DNA of 64,000 nucleotides, taken from assembly GCA_021784595.1 (NCBI GenBank), contig JAJYHT010000057.1:51780-115779 (forward strand), given 5' to 3'. The DNA is from Bacillota bacterium (lineage in GTDB: Bacteria > Bacillota > Sulfobacillia > Sulfobacillales > Sulfobacillaceae). A model generated the notes under the pieces. It did not search any database. It was not told the origin of the DNA and saw only the letters and a list, made by a program, of their open reading frames with translations. Both the position numbers and the translations under genes were made by a program. This document shows, in pieces, positions 10,015 through 18,744 of this stretch (the stretch's first letter is position 1; each line of letters starts with the position of its first letter).

Positions 10015-10553
10015 TAGGTGGCATCCTCTAACCCTAACGGCAAGTCTACTTCCATGACGCCTTTTACAAGGTCGACTTGCTGCACCACAGACCGTAGAGC
10101 AGGAATTAAAAGAGGTTTAGCCTCCTTGCGCTCCACCTGAAATAAGTCATGATGGCTGCCGGTGCGCACAACCTGCTGCAAGGTTCCTAGCTCTCGACCA
10201 GTCTGTCTTTCAACAACCGTCATCCCGACCAGTTGGTGCCAGTAGTATTCCCCATCCGGCAAGGGAGGCAAAGACTGTATCGGGATCCAGAGCCGCTGTC
10301 CACGCAACAAAAGAGCCTGTTCACGCGTGACCACGCCTTCCAAGCGCATCAAGACCGTATTCTGGTGAATTCGAGCTTCTTTCACTTTATGCGGCACAGT
10401 TTGCTCTTCAAGCCAAATCTCATGGCGGTGAAGCAACCGGTCTATAAAGTCCGTGGTCGGATAGATTTTGATCGTGCCGTCAATTCCGTGGGCTCCGACG
10501 ACTTCGCCGACCTTGACATAATCCTTTCTGGATGCAGCCGGAACTTTACTCAT
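10014..10553 (-). CDS. rimM: RimM, 16S rRNA processing factor
   Basis: 179 residues. The N-terminal RimM barrel begins [21 protein letters not shown] and the C-terminal PRC barrel includes [12 protein letters not shown] and PLLIPAL. It helps mature the 30S head with uS19. It overlaps both neighbours by a few bases. In the Bacillus order khpA (ylqC) and ylqD lie between rpsP and rimM; here there is no room for either. Confidence 0.95.
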   Translation of the reverse strand: MSKVPAASRKDYVKVGEVVGAHGIDGTIKIYPTTDFIDRLLHRHEIWLEEQTVPHKVKEARIHQNTVLMRLEGVVTREQALLLRGQRLWIPIQSLPPLPDGEYYWHQLVGMTVVERQTGRELGTLQQVVRTGSHHDLFQVERKEAKPLLIPALRSVVQQVDLVKGVMEVDLPLGLEDAT

Positions 10554-10827
10554 GGACCGCGGCCGTCTGTTTTAGTACGTGAATCTTTTGTAGCACACCT
10601 ACTTGACGCAATAACGAGCGCGCGGTATCGGTCGGTTGGGCTCCGTTTTGAATCCATTGCACCGCTTTTTCTTCATCTATTTTTATCACCGCAGGATCTT
10701 TGGTGGGATCGTAATAGCCAATTTCCTCAATAAAGCGGCCGTCGCGGGGTGATCGAGCATCAGCCACCACGACCCGATAAAACGGATGTTTTTTGGCTCC
10801 CATTCGTTTCAGACGAATTTTTACCAT
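10546..10827 (-). CDS. rpsP: Ribosomal protein bS16
   Basis: 93 residues. It begins [29 protein letters not shown], then [14 protein letters not shown] and [18 protein letters not shown], all diagnostic of bS16. The ATG follows GGAGGCAG. It overlaps rimM by 8 bp and sits 30 nt after ffh. Confidence 0.97.
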   Translation of the reverse strand: MVKIRLKRMGAKKHPFYRVVVADARSPRDGRFIEEIGYYDPTKDPAVIKIDEEKAVQWIQNGAQPTDTARSLLRQVGVLQKIHVLKQTAAVHE

Positions 10828-10857
10828 AATATCTTCTGCCTCCTTTCTGAAAGTTTC

Positions 10858-12192
10858 TTAGCGCATCGGGGGAAATGGCAATTTGCCCATTTTCTTGCGA
10901 CCGCCCGATCCTTTTAATTGATGCATCATCTTGCGCATCTCTTGAAATTGTTTTAACAAACGGTTGACTTCTTGCACCGAGGTGCCGCTGCCTGACGCAA
11001 TGCGCCGGCGCCGGCTCCCGTCGATAATGTCTGGACGGCGCCGTTCTTTGACTGTCATCGAGTTTAAAATCGCCTCGACACGGACTAAACTGGAATCATC
11101 TACCTGGGATTTGAGCTTGTTCATTTGGCCCATTCCCGGCAACATCTCCATGACCTTGGACAACGGGCCCAGTTTTTTCACCTGATGCAACATGCTTTGA
11201 AAGTCCTCTAAATTGAAGGTGTTGCTGGACATGCGTCCTGCTAGCCGCTCGGTATCGTCTTTATCAAGGGCTCGCTCGGCTTTTTCGATAAGGCTGACCA
11301 CATCGCCCATGCCTAAAATTCGCGAAGCCATGCGCTCTGGCTGAAACAACTCTAGGGCGTCAACTTTTTCTCCGGTAGCTACCAGTTTGATTGGCAATTC
11401 GGTTACCGCACGAATAGACAGAGCGGCTCCCCCGCGGGTGTCTCCGTCTAGCTTAGTGAGCACTACGCCAGTTAGCGGCAAGGTTTCTTTGAATGCGTTG
11501 GCGACCCGCACGGCGTCCTGTCCTGTCATAGCATCGACCACCAGCAAGGTTTCATGTGCTGGGACTTTGGCTTGCATCTGTCTCAATTCGTCCATAAGTC
11601 CGGAGTCCACGTGCAACCGACCTGCCGTATCCACAATGACTACATCGCGTGCCAATTGCCGGCTCTTTTGAATTCCCAACTGAGCCAAATCCACAGCACC
11701 CAAGCCCGCTTCGTGTACTACTGGCACCCCAATTTGAGCGCCCAATGCTTGGAGCTGGTCCACCGCTGCCGGGCGGTAGATGTCCGCCGCCACCAACAGC
11801 GGATGGCGGCCCTGATGATGAAGCATCAGCGCTAATTTTGCGGCGGTGGTCGTTTTACCCGAGCCTTGCAGTCCCACCAGGTAAATCACCGTGGGCGGGT
11901 TGGAGGCCATCTTAATGCGTTCCACGCTGGTGCCCATCAACTCCGTCAGCCGGTTCCTCACTACACGAATGACACCTTGGTCAGGTGTTAGGCTCTGCAA
12001 CACATCTTGACCAACTGCATCGCGTTCGACAGTGGCAAGAAAGTCTTTGACCACCTTAAAATTGACATCGGCCTCTAAAAGAGCTAACCGGACATCGCGC
12101 AAGGCCGCTTTAACATCAGCCTCAGTGAGCCGTCCCTTATTGCGCAGGCGCTTAAAAGTCGATTGCAGTTTTTCGGTAAGGCTTTCAAACAT
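10858..12192 (-). CDS. ffh: Ffh, SRP54 GTPase
   Basis: 444 residues from MFESLTEKLQ. An N-domain four-helix bundle is followed by the G domain (GLQGSGKTTTAAKLA, VDTAGRLHVD, LTKLDGDTRGG) and a methionine-rich M domain (EMLPGMGQMNK, SGSGTSVQEVNRLLKQF, KMMHQLKGSGG). It binds signal sequences and SRP RNA and docks on FtsY, encoded nearby. An open frame extends upstream into ylxM, but homology and overlap favour this ATG. Confidence 0.97.
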   Translation of the reverse strand: MFESLTEKLQSTFKRLRNKGRLTEADVKAALRDVRLALLEADVNFKVVKDFLATVERDAVGQDVLQSLTPDQGVIRVVRNRLTELMGTSVERIKMASNPPTVIYLVGLQGSGKTTTAAKLALMLHHQGRHPLLVAADIYRPAAVDQLQALGAQIGVPVVHEAGLGAVDLAQLGIQKSRQLARDVVIVDTAGRLHVDSGLMDELRQMQAKVPAHETLLVVDAMTGQDAVRVANAFKETLPLTGVVLTKLDGDTRGGAALSIRAVTELPIKLVATGEKVDALELFQPERMASRILGMGDVVSLIEKAERALDKDDTERLAGRMSSNTFNLEDFQSMLHQVKKLGPLSKVMEMLPGMGQMNKLKSQVDDSSLVRVEAILNSMTVKERRRPDIIDGSRRRRIASGSGTSVQEVNRLLKQFQEMRKMMHQLKGSGGRKKMGKLPFPPMR

Positions 12193-12541
12193 CGGAAAGT
12201 CCCTCCTCCAATGCCAAATCGCGTGCGACCGTGAGGGCCTCAACACCGAGGGCACTAGGCGCCATTTGCTGCAAGAGAGCTAGCAAATGGCCCAACTGAG
12301 TTTGGCGCTGGCGCATGGCGGCGATTAAACCAAGCTTTGACTCAAAATCTATTAGCAAGTGGGCTGTACGGTCCAACACATCGGCCACCGCTGCTCTGCT
12401 AACTTTCTGGAGGTCGCTGATTTCAGCCAACGACCAATTTTCCTGAAAATACAACTGCCAAATATGGCACTGGTGATCGGTCAACAAGGGGCCATAAAAG
12501 TCGCACAATAAGTTAGCTTCCGTAAGATCCACCTTAGTCAA
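12185..12541 (-). CDS. ylxM: YlxM/p13-like HTH protein associated with SRP
   Basis: About 118 residues. An N-terminal sigma-70 region 4-like helix-turn-helix is seen in CDFYGPLLTDHQCHIWQLYF...SLAEISDLQKVSRAAVADVL, followed by helices. YlxM homologues stimulate SRP GTPases and always neighbour ffh. The TTG at 12541 lies 7 nt after GGAGGT. An open frame extends a few codons upstream, but its TTG at 12562 lacks a ribosome site. The stop overlaps the ffh start. Confidence 0.9.
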   Translation of the reverse strand: MTKVDLTEANLLCDFYGPLLTDHQCHIWQLYFQENWSLAEISDLQKVSRAAVADVLDRTAHLLIDFESKLGLIAAMRQRQTQLGHLLALLQQMAPSALGVEALTVARDLALEEGLSDV

Positions 12542-12556
12542 ACTCACAACCTCCAG

Positions 12557-12578
12557 TGTCAAGTATTGTTCCTTGACA
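12557..12578 (-). promoter_or_regulatory. Perfect dyad in the ylxM-ffh leader
   Basis: TGTCAAG-N8-CTTGACA is a perfect 7-bp inverted repeat just downstream of the predicted transcription start. It could be an operator or a short leader hairpin. A third copy of TGTCAAG/CTTGACA coincides with the -35 box at 12613-12618. Confidence 0.45.
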
Positions 12579-12589
12579 GAACAGACTTC

Positions 12590-12618
12590 ATACTAAAGAA
12601 TCCAGGTGTGGCTGTCAA
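12590..12618 (-). promoter_or_regulatory. Sigma-A promoter of the ylxM-ffh operon
   Basis: Minus-strand TTGACA (12613-12618), a 17-bp spacer and TAGTAT (12590-12595) form a near-consensus promoter. The expected start near 12583 is about 40 nt before the TTG of ylxM. Confidence 0.75.
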
Positions 12619-12635
12619 GGAAAAATCCGGCCAGA

Positions 12636-12674
12636 AAGAAATCGAGCAAGTCCACGAGACCTGCTCGATTTCTT
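12636..12674 (-). terminator. Hairpin terminator after the GT4 gene
   Basis: A perfect 13-bp stem (AAGAAATCGAGCA/TGCTCGATTTCTT) with a 13-nt loop lies just after the glycosyltransferase stop. The A/T-rich stem base gives a run of U after the stem. It isolates the riboswitch-GT4 unit from ylxM-ffh. Confidence 0.8.
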
Positions 12675-12697
12675 CATAACACCGTTGGCGGTATGAA

Positions 12698-13918
12698 TCA
12701 GCTTACATCCGCATTGGGAGAGTAGCCTTGACAGACCTCATCATAGACCTGCGCCAATTGGGACGCCATGGAATCTGAATTGTGGTTGTGATGGATGGTG
12801 GTCTGCCCGGCGATTCCCATTTTGTGGGCCAGATCGGCATCGTTCCACAAAATTGAGGCGTAATGCCAAAAGGTCGCCACATCATTGATGTCGCATACAA
12901 ACCCATTAACACCGGCTTCAATCCAATCTGCCACCCCAGGCGCCTTAGTACCGATGACCGGGGTACCTGAGGCCAGTGCTTCTACTACCGCCATCCCCAA
13001 GGTTGGCCCCTGATTGGGAGCCAACACGGCTTGCGCGGTAGCCATATACATAGCCACCGCCCGATGCGGCATGGGCCCTAAAAATCGCACATGGTGGCCT
13101 AATGTGTCGGCAAGCTTGGCTAGTGCAGGATCTTGTGGATGGCCTGCAACCACATCGCCTCGATTCCCGCCGATCAACAACAGCACCAGATCGTCCGCAA
13201 GCTTCTGCGAGGCCATGTACTCCAACACTTCATGAATGCCACGGCCGGCATCAAGGTGGCCAACGTACAGCAAAGGACGTCGGGACAGGCCCAAGCCCTT
13301 GAGGACCGGTCCTGGATCTCGGTTAAAGAATGTGGTGGCGTCAACGCCAGGAGCCACCACATAAAGCGGTACATTCGGAGCATACTGGTGAACCAAATCG
13401 GCTTCTTTCAGATAAGGGATCACCACGGCGTCGGTTTTAGCTAACAATTGGCGCTCCTGGTTCATTCGCACCTCGGAATACTGGTTCTGAGGCCGCCTTA
13501 CCCAATCGGCCATTTTATAGGGCGAGTGCACCCAAGGCACCTCAAGGTGGGACGCAATATGCGATGCGACCATGCCTGACACCCAAAAGTGGCTGTGCAC
13601 CAATTGATAGCGGCGATGATTGTTGTCAATCCAGTCAATTAGTTCGTGCGCTAAATGATCTTCCATTTGCGCCCAAGTATTATCGGAGACGGGCGGCGAG
13701 ACACGAGATATGCGGATAACTTGGCCACGTTGGCCCAGACTGGCTCGATTGGGCAACATCGGATGTTGAGGAACAGTGGCCACATCAACGCCAAATCCCT
13801 CTTGTTGAAGTCTCAGACTCGCTTCCCGAACTACAATTTGCTGACCTCCCAAGTCTCCACCATCCAGCGGATTAAGGGGATCAGCGGTTAACGATATCTG
13901 CAACACGCGACGCTGCAT
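12698..13918 (-). CDS. GT4 (GT-B fold) glycosyltransferase under c-di-AMP riboswitch control
   Basis: 406 residues from MQRRVLQIS, whose ATG follows GGGAGGTG. The N-terminal Rossmann half carries GGDLGGQQIVVREASLRLQ and HSHFWVSGMVASHIA. The C-terminal half carries LLYVGHLDAGRGIHEVLEYM, RFLGPMPH and the nucleotide-sugar loop NQGPTLGMAVVEALASGTPVIGT. This pattern is like sucrose-phosphate synthase, MshA and related retaining enzymes; acceptor and donor are not predictable. Because c-di-AMP controls turgor and compatible solutes in Gram-positives, a role in making a sugar-based osmolyte or wall glycan is inferred. It is a single-gene unit bounded by riboswitch and terminator. Confidence 0.85.
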   Translation of the reverse strand: MQRRVLQISLTADPLNPLDGGDLGGQQIVVREASLRLQQEGFGVDVATVPQHPMLPNRASLGQRGQVIRISRVSPPVSDNTWAQMEDHLAHELIDWIDNNHRRYQLVHSHFWVSGMVASHIASHLEVPWVHSPYKMADWVRRPQNQYSEVRMNQERQLLAKTDAVVIPYLKEADLVHQYAPNVPLYVVAPGVDATTFFNRDPGPVLKGLGLSRRPLLYVGHLDAGRGIHEVLEYMASQKLADDLVLLLIGGNRGDVVAGHPQDPALAKLADTLGHHVRFLGPMPHRAVAMYMATAQAVLAPNQGPTLGMAVVEALASGTPVIGTKAPGVADWIEAGVNGFVCDINDVATFWHYASILWNDADLAHKMGIAGQTTIHHNHNSDSMASQLAQVYDEVCQGYSPNADVS

Positions 13919-13949
13919 ATAACACACCTCCCAGAATAGGACGGGCACA

Positions 13950-13977
13950 CAAAAAAAGCCCGACAACGTCCCGGGGG
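13950..13977 (-). terminator. Riboswitch expression-platform terminator
   Basis: On the minus strand CCCGGGACGTTGTCGGGC forms a short GC-rich stem followed by seven U. It lies between the c-di-AMP aptamer and the Shine-Dalgarno of the glycosyltransferase, the position expected for a ligand-dependent terminator. Confidence 0.75.
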
Positions 13978-14014
13978 AAAGGATGATACAATGCGCTCCA
14001 TACGGAAAATGACC

Positions 14015-14146
14015 CTTGAGCCCCCAACGCCTACGAAGTTAGCTGACGGGTTGGGGCCGTGGACCTGCCCCTTGCTAACGCAATTCACCCCACAAGCTCG
14101 GGTCCTCCGTTTCTGCCAAGGCAGAATTCGGCGCATTCAAGGTACT
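14015..14146 (-). ncRNA. Cyclic-di-AMP riboswitch (ydaO/yuaA class)
   Basis: The minus strand shows the class's conserved blocks in order: CGCCGAA, ACGGAGGACC, GGGGTGAATT, AAGG, then AACCCGTCAGCTAAC with TTCGTAGGCGTT (14026-14047). It lies between a good promoter and a terminator, upstream of the GT4 gene. Known members are mostly genetic off-switches when c-di-AMP is bound, controlling turgor and wall genes. The boundaries are approximate. Confidence 0.92.
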
Positions 14147-14152
14147 GCTAAT

Positions 14153-14181
14153 ATTATACCCATTTTCTGGGCAATGGTCAA
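14153..14181 (-). promoter_or_regulatory. Promoter of the riboswitch-GT4 unit
   Basis: TTGACC (14176-14181), a 17-bp spacer and a perfect TATAAT (14153-14158) on the minus strand. The start near 14146 immediately precedes the aptamer. Confidence 0.8.
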
Positions 14182-14189
14182 CGAGGCGT

Positions 14190-15122
14190 CTACCCGATAG
14201 CTCCAGTCTCATCGCCTAAGATGGCCCGCACATAGTCATGCGGGTCGAAAGGCAGCAAATCTTCAGCCTTTTCACCTACACCAATAAATCGGATGGGCAG
14301 CCCCAATTCATGATGAATTGTCACAGCGATTCCGCCCTTGGCGGTGCCATCTAGTTTGGTTAGAATAATGCCGGTGACGGCCACGCTTTCCAAAAAGACT
14401 CGCGCTTGAGTCAGGCCATTTTGGCCGGTAGTGGCGTCAATCACCAACCACACTTCGTGTGGCGCTCCGACGCACTCGCGTTCCACCACACGACGGATTT
14501 TCTGCAATTCCTGCATCAAATTCACTTTGTTTTGAAGTCGTCCTGCGGTGTCAATAATGGCCAAATCAGCACCGCGGCTCCGGGTCGAACGCACCGTATC
14601 ATAAGCGACCGCCGCTGGATCTGCGCCCGCCGCTTGGTGAACCACTTCTACACCCGCCCGCCGTCCCCATTCCTCCAATTGTTCCGTCGCTGCAGCGCGA
14701 AAGGTATCTGCTGCCCCCAGTACAACGGTTTTTCCCTGCTGTCGTAAAAGGTAGGCAAATTTGCCCGCTGTGGTGGTTTTGCCAGTGCCATTGACCCCCA
14801 CCATCAACCATACCCAGGGTCCTCCAGCAGGCAAACTTAAAGACGGGCTTTGTTCTCCCAATTCGGCGACCATTACCTGGAACAGCAGTTCTAACACTTG
14901 ATCTGCGGTTGCAGGATGCTCCTGTTGCACGCGTCTGTGCAACGCGCTAAGCAGATATTCGATGGTGCTCGAACCCAGGTCTGCCTCGTACAAAATTTCT
15001 TCTAACTCATCCCACAATTCTTCCTGCCAAGCCCGACCTCTAAACAAACTGCGCAATCGGTCGCCAAGTCCTGAGCGCGTGCGCGTCATACCCTTTTTTA
15101 AGCGTTCCCATATATTCGCCAT
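14190..15122 (-). CDS. ftsY: FtsY, SRP receptor GTPase
   Basis: 310 residues from MANIWERLKKG. The acidic A domain is nearly absent, as in many Gram-positives. It has the NG domain with LEEILYEADLGSSTIEYLL, GVNGTGKTTTAGK, GAADTFRAAATEQL, IDTAGRLQNK, LTKLDGTAKGG and FIGVGEKAEDLLPFD. It receives SRP-ribosome complexes at the membrane. GGGAGG precedes the ATG, and it follows smc by about 50 nt. Confidence 0.96.
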   Translation of the reverse strand: MANIWERLKKGMTRTRSGLGDRLRSLFRGRAWQEELWDELEEILYEADLGSSTIEYLLSALHRRVQQEHPATADQVLELLFQVMVAELGEQSPSLSLPAGGPWVWLMVGVNGTGKTTTAGKFAYLLRQQGKTVVLGAADTFRAAATEQLEEWGRRAGVEVVHQAAGADPAAVAYDTVRSTRSRGADLAIIDTAGRLQNKVNLMQELQKIRRVVERECVGAPHEVWLVIDATTGQNGLTQARVFLESVAVTGIILTKLDGTAKGGIAVTIHHELGLPIRFIGVGEKAEDLLPFDPHDYVRAILGDETGAIG

Positions 15123-15174
15123 AATGTCCTCCCATGAGCCAATGCGTCTGACGCGCCATAGCACGTCATAATGT

Positions 15175-18100
15175 TTAAGATGATACCTCTTCCATCAGCA
15201 CGGAGACCAAGCGACTTTCACCTTGTCCATTGCCGGCCACGCCCCACAATGCATCGGCAATTTCCATAGTGGCCTTTTGATGTGTGACGATAACGCATTG
15301 GGTGGTGCGCCGAAACTCTTGAAGATACTGGGCGAAACGCGCTGCGTTGGACTCGTCCAACGAGGCTTCCACTTCATCGAGCACCACAAACGGAGACGGT
15401 TTGACGGACAGGAGCGCAAACAGCCAGGCAATGCCACCGAGCGCCTTTTCACCACCTGACAGTAGTCCTAAATGCGCCGGTCGTTTGCCGGACGGCCGCA
15501 CCCAAAGTTCTAAGCCAGCATCGGGGTCTGAGGTCCAGCTTACACCGCCTTGGCCTCCGGAAAAAAGGGTGCGGCACGCATCGTTAAAGGCTTGCTCGAT
15601 TCGGTGGATGGTCACCTCTACCCGTCGGTTGACCTCCGAGTCCAACTCTCCCAATGTCTTAAGCAAATCTTCTCGAGCCGCCGCCACGTCATTCTCTTGG
15701 GATGTCAAATAATCGGAGCGTGCCTTTAACTGCTGATATAATGCCAAACTTCCGGGCGCCATATCCCCCAGTCCCGATATCGCGGCTCCAATGCGAGCCA
15801 ACTCTTCTTGGGCCTGTTTTTCTTCTTGGCTGGTCAGTGGTGAATGCCCTGCATCGGGTTCAAAGCCCGTCCATTGATGTTCAATCTTAAATATTTCCTG
15901 TTCCCAGTGGGTGGTCCTAGATAGCAACCGGCGCTCTTCATGCTGCAATGCCCGTTGGCGGTTTTCCGCGGCCAATTCATCTTGTTTAAGTTGATCCCAG
16001 GCGCGCCGCTGGTCGGACACCTGGCTTCGTTGCTGCTCCAGTTGTTTTAGGCCGTCCTGATGGGTTTGGGTTAATTCCGTTAGTTCGGCGCTTTGCTCCG
16101 TCAGACTGGAATCGATGAGATCGCGGCTTGCCATGAGACGCTGCCGCTGCTGGGATAAACGCTCGGTCTCCTTGAGAACCCTCTCCCGCAATAAGCGACG
16201 TTGGCCCAATGCCGCGCGGTCTTCTCCTAGCTGCTCTTGGACAGCCGCACGCATATTTTTTATTTCTCCCAAACGTTGATTCAGTGCCAAACCTTTATGA
16301 TTCAACCGCTCCAACTCTATTTGGCCCTTCTCCAGTTCTTCTTGCAATCGCTTGGCGTTGGACTCCAAGTCCCTGGGTGTGTCCTCTGACAAGGAAGCCA
16401 GCGTGCCTCTGAGGGATGTCCATTGATGACGACGGTCACTTAGACGTTCGCGAACTCCTTCCAGTACTATGTCCATACTTCCCAATTCCTGTAATGTGCC
16501 AGCAAGCAATTCGTCCTTGCCCTCCACGATTTTAACCTCTTGGGCAATTCGGGCGCTTAACGTGCGCATTTCTGTTTGTCTGCCGTTGCGGGAATCTCGC
16601 TGGCCATGATGCCCTCCCGTAATCGCGCCTCCCGCGTGGACCAGTTGGCCGTCTAGCGTGACCATCTTGTACCGAAACCGGTGGTGAGCGCCAATTTCCA
16701 TGGCCTGGTCAAGAGTTTTGACAACCAAAACGCGCCCTAGCAGGTGCGACATCGCAGGGCGCAATAGACGGTCGAAATGCACGACGTCCAAAGCCCATCC
16801 AACCACGCCGTTTAGTCGATTTAAGACACGGTCGGCGTCGGGCACTAGACCTGGCCGTATAGTGTCCAAAGGCAAAAAGGTCGCTCTTCCCAACGCGTGG
16901 GCCTGCAAAAACTTTACGGCTTGGCGCGCGTGCAGTTCATGGTCCACAATCAAGTCTGCAACCGATCCGCCCAAAGCTGTGTGGACCGCCATCGTCACAT
17001 CGGGTTCGCTTTCTAGTAAGGAACCGACAGTTCCTCGGATACCTTGCAATTGTTGGTCCGCTTGGGCCCGAAGAATCGCGCGCACACCAACGGGCAATCC
17101 CTCTCCCTCAGCCTCCAATTGGTGTAGCGCTCTGAGGCGGGCCTGCCGTCCAGCCAATTGATGGCGCAAGGGAGCCAGTTCCTGCTCGGTTTGGGTGCGG
17201 AAAATCTGCAGTTTGCGGCGTTGTTCGGTGACATTGGCCAGCTTTTGGCTCAACTGTCTCACTTCAGCTTCCAACTGGCGTTCTTGAAGTTGTTTCTGCT
17301 CCATAATGTCACTTAAACTGACGGACGAATCAGTACCCAACGCGCCTTGCCATCGCGCCATGGTCCGGTGTATATGTTCCAATCGCTCCTGGATGTGTAA
17401 GAGCTCTTGGCCGTGAGTGGCCGTGTCTTGATTATGCTGAGAGATCTCTTGCTCCAGAGAAAAGATTTCGCCTTGCAAGGCGCGTAGACGTTCTTCCAGC
17501 GCTACGGTTCTGGGATCCACAGCATGCTCTTCAAAGGACTGGGCTTCCTGGTTTACGTCGTCCAATTCTTTGTCCAGAGCCGCCAACTCTTCCATTAAAC
17601 GGCTGCGCTCACGCGACAGGCTGTTTAGCGACATTTTTCGCTCGGAAATCTGATGGGCGAGGTTATTGACGGTTAATTCGAGTTGCTGCAATTGTTCACC
17701 CGATCCGGCCATGGCTTGCTGGGAGACATCCACGCATTCTCGCATCGTCTCTATTTGGCTGTCTAAGGACAAAACTTCGTGGTTGATGGCTTTAAGGTCG
17801 GTCAAAGACAGCGACAACTCTTTTTGCGCGTTGGTCAAGCGTACCTGGTCACGGTGATATGCGGTCAATTGTATCCGCGTCTGCCAGTCTTGCTGCAATC
17901 GGTGCCACTCCAAATATTGCCGCTCTTGTTCCGCCTTTTGTGCCAAAGCGGTCATTTGGCGCTCATTTTCCGCTTGTAGGACCTCTAGACGCGCCAAGTT
18001 TGCTTCGACATCCTGAAGGTGGCCCAAGGTTTCGCGTTTCCGTACCTTATAGCGCGATACGCCAGCCGCCTCTTCTAATTGCTCTAGTCTCTCGCGCGGT

Positions 18101-18558
18101 TTCTGAACCAATGCCGCTTCGACCCGCCCCTGGCTGATAATGGCGTAGTTGAACCGCCCCAGGCCGCTGTCCAAGAAGAGGTCGCTGACATCGCGCAAGC
18201 GCACCGACCGACCATTGATTAAGTACTCCGATTCTCCATTGCGGTAATATCTCCGAGTTACCGTTAGAGATTCGGGCCACGACGCCATTTTTTGATCGCT
18301 ATTGTCAAAATGAAGCGATACCTCGGCCATCCGGGAAGCCGGGCGCCCACTGCCGCCTGCATGCAGCAATTCATCCCAGCGCTCGGCACGCAATTCGCGC
18401 ACTTTTTGTTCGCCTAAGGCCCAGCGAATAGCGTCCACTACGTTGCTTTTGCCACCACCATTGGGTCCCACCAACGCCGTGATTCCAGGGGGCAACACAA
18501 TCTGCGTTTCCTTGCCAAATGACTTAAAGCCGTAAATGACTACTTTATTGAGATGCAT
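15175..18558 (-). CDS. smc: SMC chromosome condensation ATPase
   Basis: 1127 residues. The N-terminal head has GFKSFGKETQI and Walker A GPNGGGKSNVVDAIRW. Two long coiled-coil arms flank a hinge near residues 480-640 with the GAITGGHHGQR region. The C-terminal head has LLSGGEKALGGIAWLFA and Walker B FVVLDEVEASLDE. With ScpA/ScpB it organises and separates the chromosome. The rnc-smc-ftsY order is conserved, but a plus-strand island lies between rnc and smc here. Confidence 0.97.
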   Translation of the reverse strand: MHLNKVVIYGFKSFGKETQIVLPPGITALVGPNGGGKSNVVDAIRWALGEQKVRELRAERWDELLHAGGSGRPASRMAEVSLHFDNSDQKMASWPESLTVTRRYYRNGESEYLINGRSVRLRDVSDLFLDSGLGRFNYAIISQGRVEAALVQKPRERLEQLEEAAGVSRYKVRKRETLGHLQDVEANLARLEVLQAENERQMTALAQKAEQERQYLEWHRLQQDWQTRIQLTAYHRDQVRLTNAQKELSLSLTDLKAINHEVLSLDSQIETMRECVDVSQQAMAGSGEQLQQLELTVNNLAHQISERKMSLNSLSRERSRLMEELAALDKELDDVNQEAQSFEEHAVDPRTVALEERLRALQGEIFSLEQEISQHNQDTATHGQELLHIQERLEHIHRTMARWQGALGTDSSVSLSDIMEQKQLQERQLEAEVRQLSQKLANVTEQRRKLQIFRTQTEQELAPLRHQLAGRQARLRALHQLEAEGEGLPVGVRAILRAQADQQLQGIRGTVGSLLESEPDVTMAVHTALGGSVADLIVDHELHARQAVKFLQAHALGRATFLPLDTIRPGLVPDADRVLNRLNGVVGWALDVVHFDRLLRPAMSHLLGRVLVVKTLDQAMEIGAHHRFRYKMVTLDGQLVHAGGAITGGHHGQRDSRNGRQTEMRTLSARIAQEVKIVEGKDELLAGTLQELGSMDIVLEGVRERLSDRRHQWTSLRGTLASLSEDTPRDLESNAKRLQEELEKGQIELERLNHKGLALNQRLGEIKNMRAAVQEQLGEDRAALGQRRLLRERVLKETERLSQQRQRLMASRDLIDSSLTEQSAELTELTQTHQDGLKQLEQQRSQVSDQRRAWDQLKQDELAAENRQRALQHEERRLLSRTTHWEQEIFKIEHQWTGFEPDAGHSPLTSQEEKQAQEELARIGAAISGLGDMAPGSLALYQQLKARSDYLTSQENDVAAAREDLLKTLGELDSEVNRRVEVTIHRIEQAFNDACRTLFSGGQGGVSWTSDPDAGLELWVRPSGKRPAHLGLLSGGEKALGGIAWLFALLSVKPSPFVVLDEVEASLDESNAARFAQYLQEFRRTTQCVIVTHQKATMEIADALWGVAGNGQGESRLVSVLMEEVSS

Positions 18559-18744
18559 GAATTTCCACCTACGTAATTTCTCAGTTTGCTCGTCCTATTT
18601 TACTCTCTAGAAACATTTCGCCAATGAGGAACAGATTCCTGCCGCTCTAAGCTGTCTAGAGACCAGTAAATTTGTCGATAATTACACATATTCTATGTGG
18701 AGGCTTTTCGCTATTCTCCATGGAAATACCCTAAAGGAAGGATG

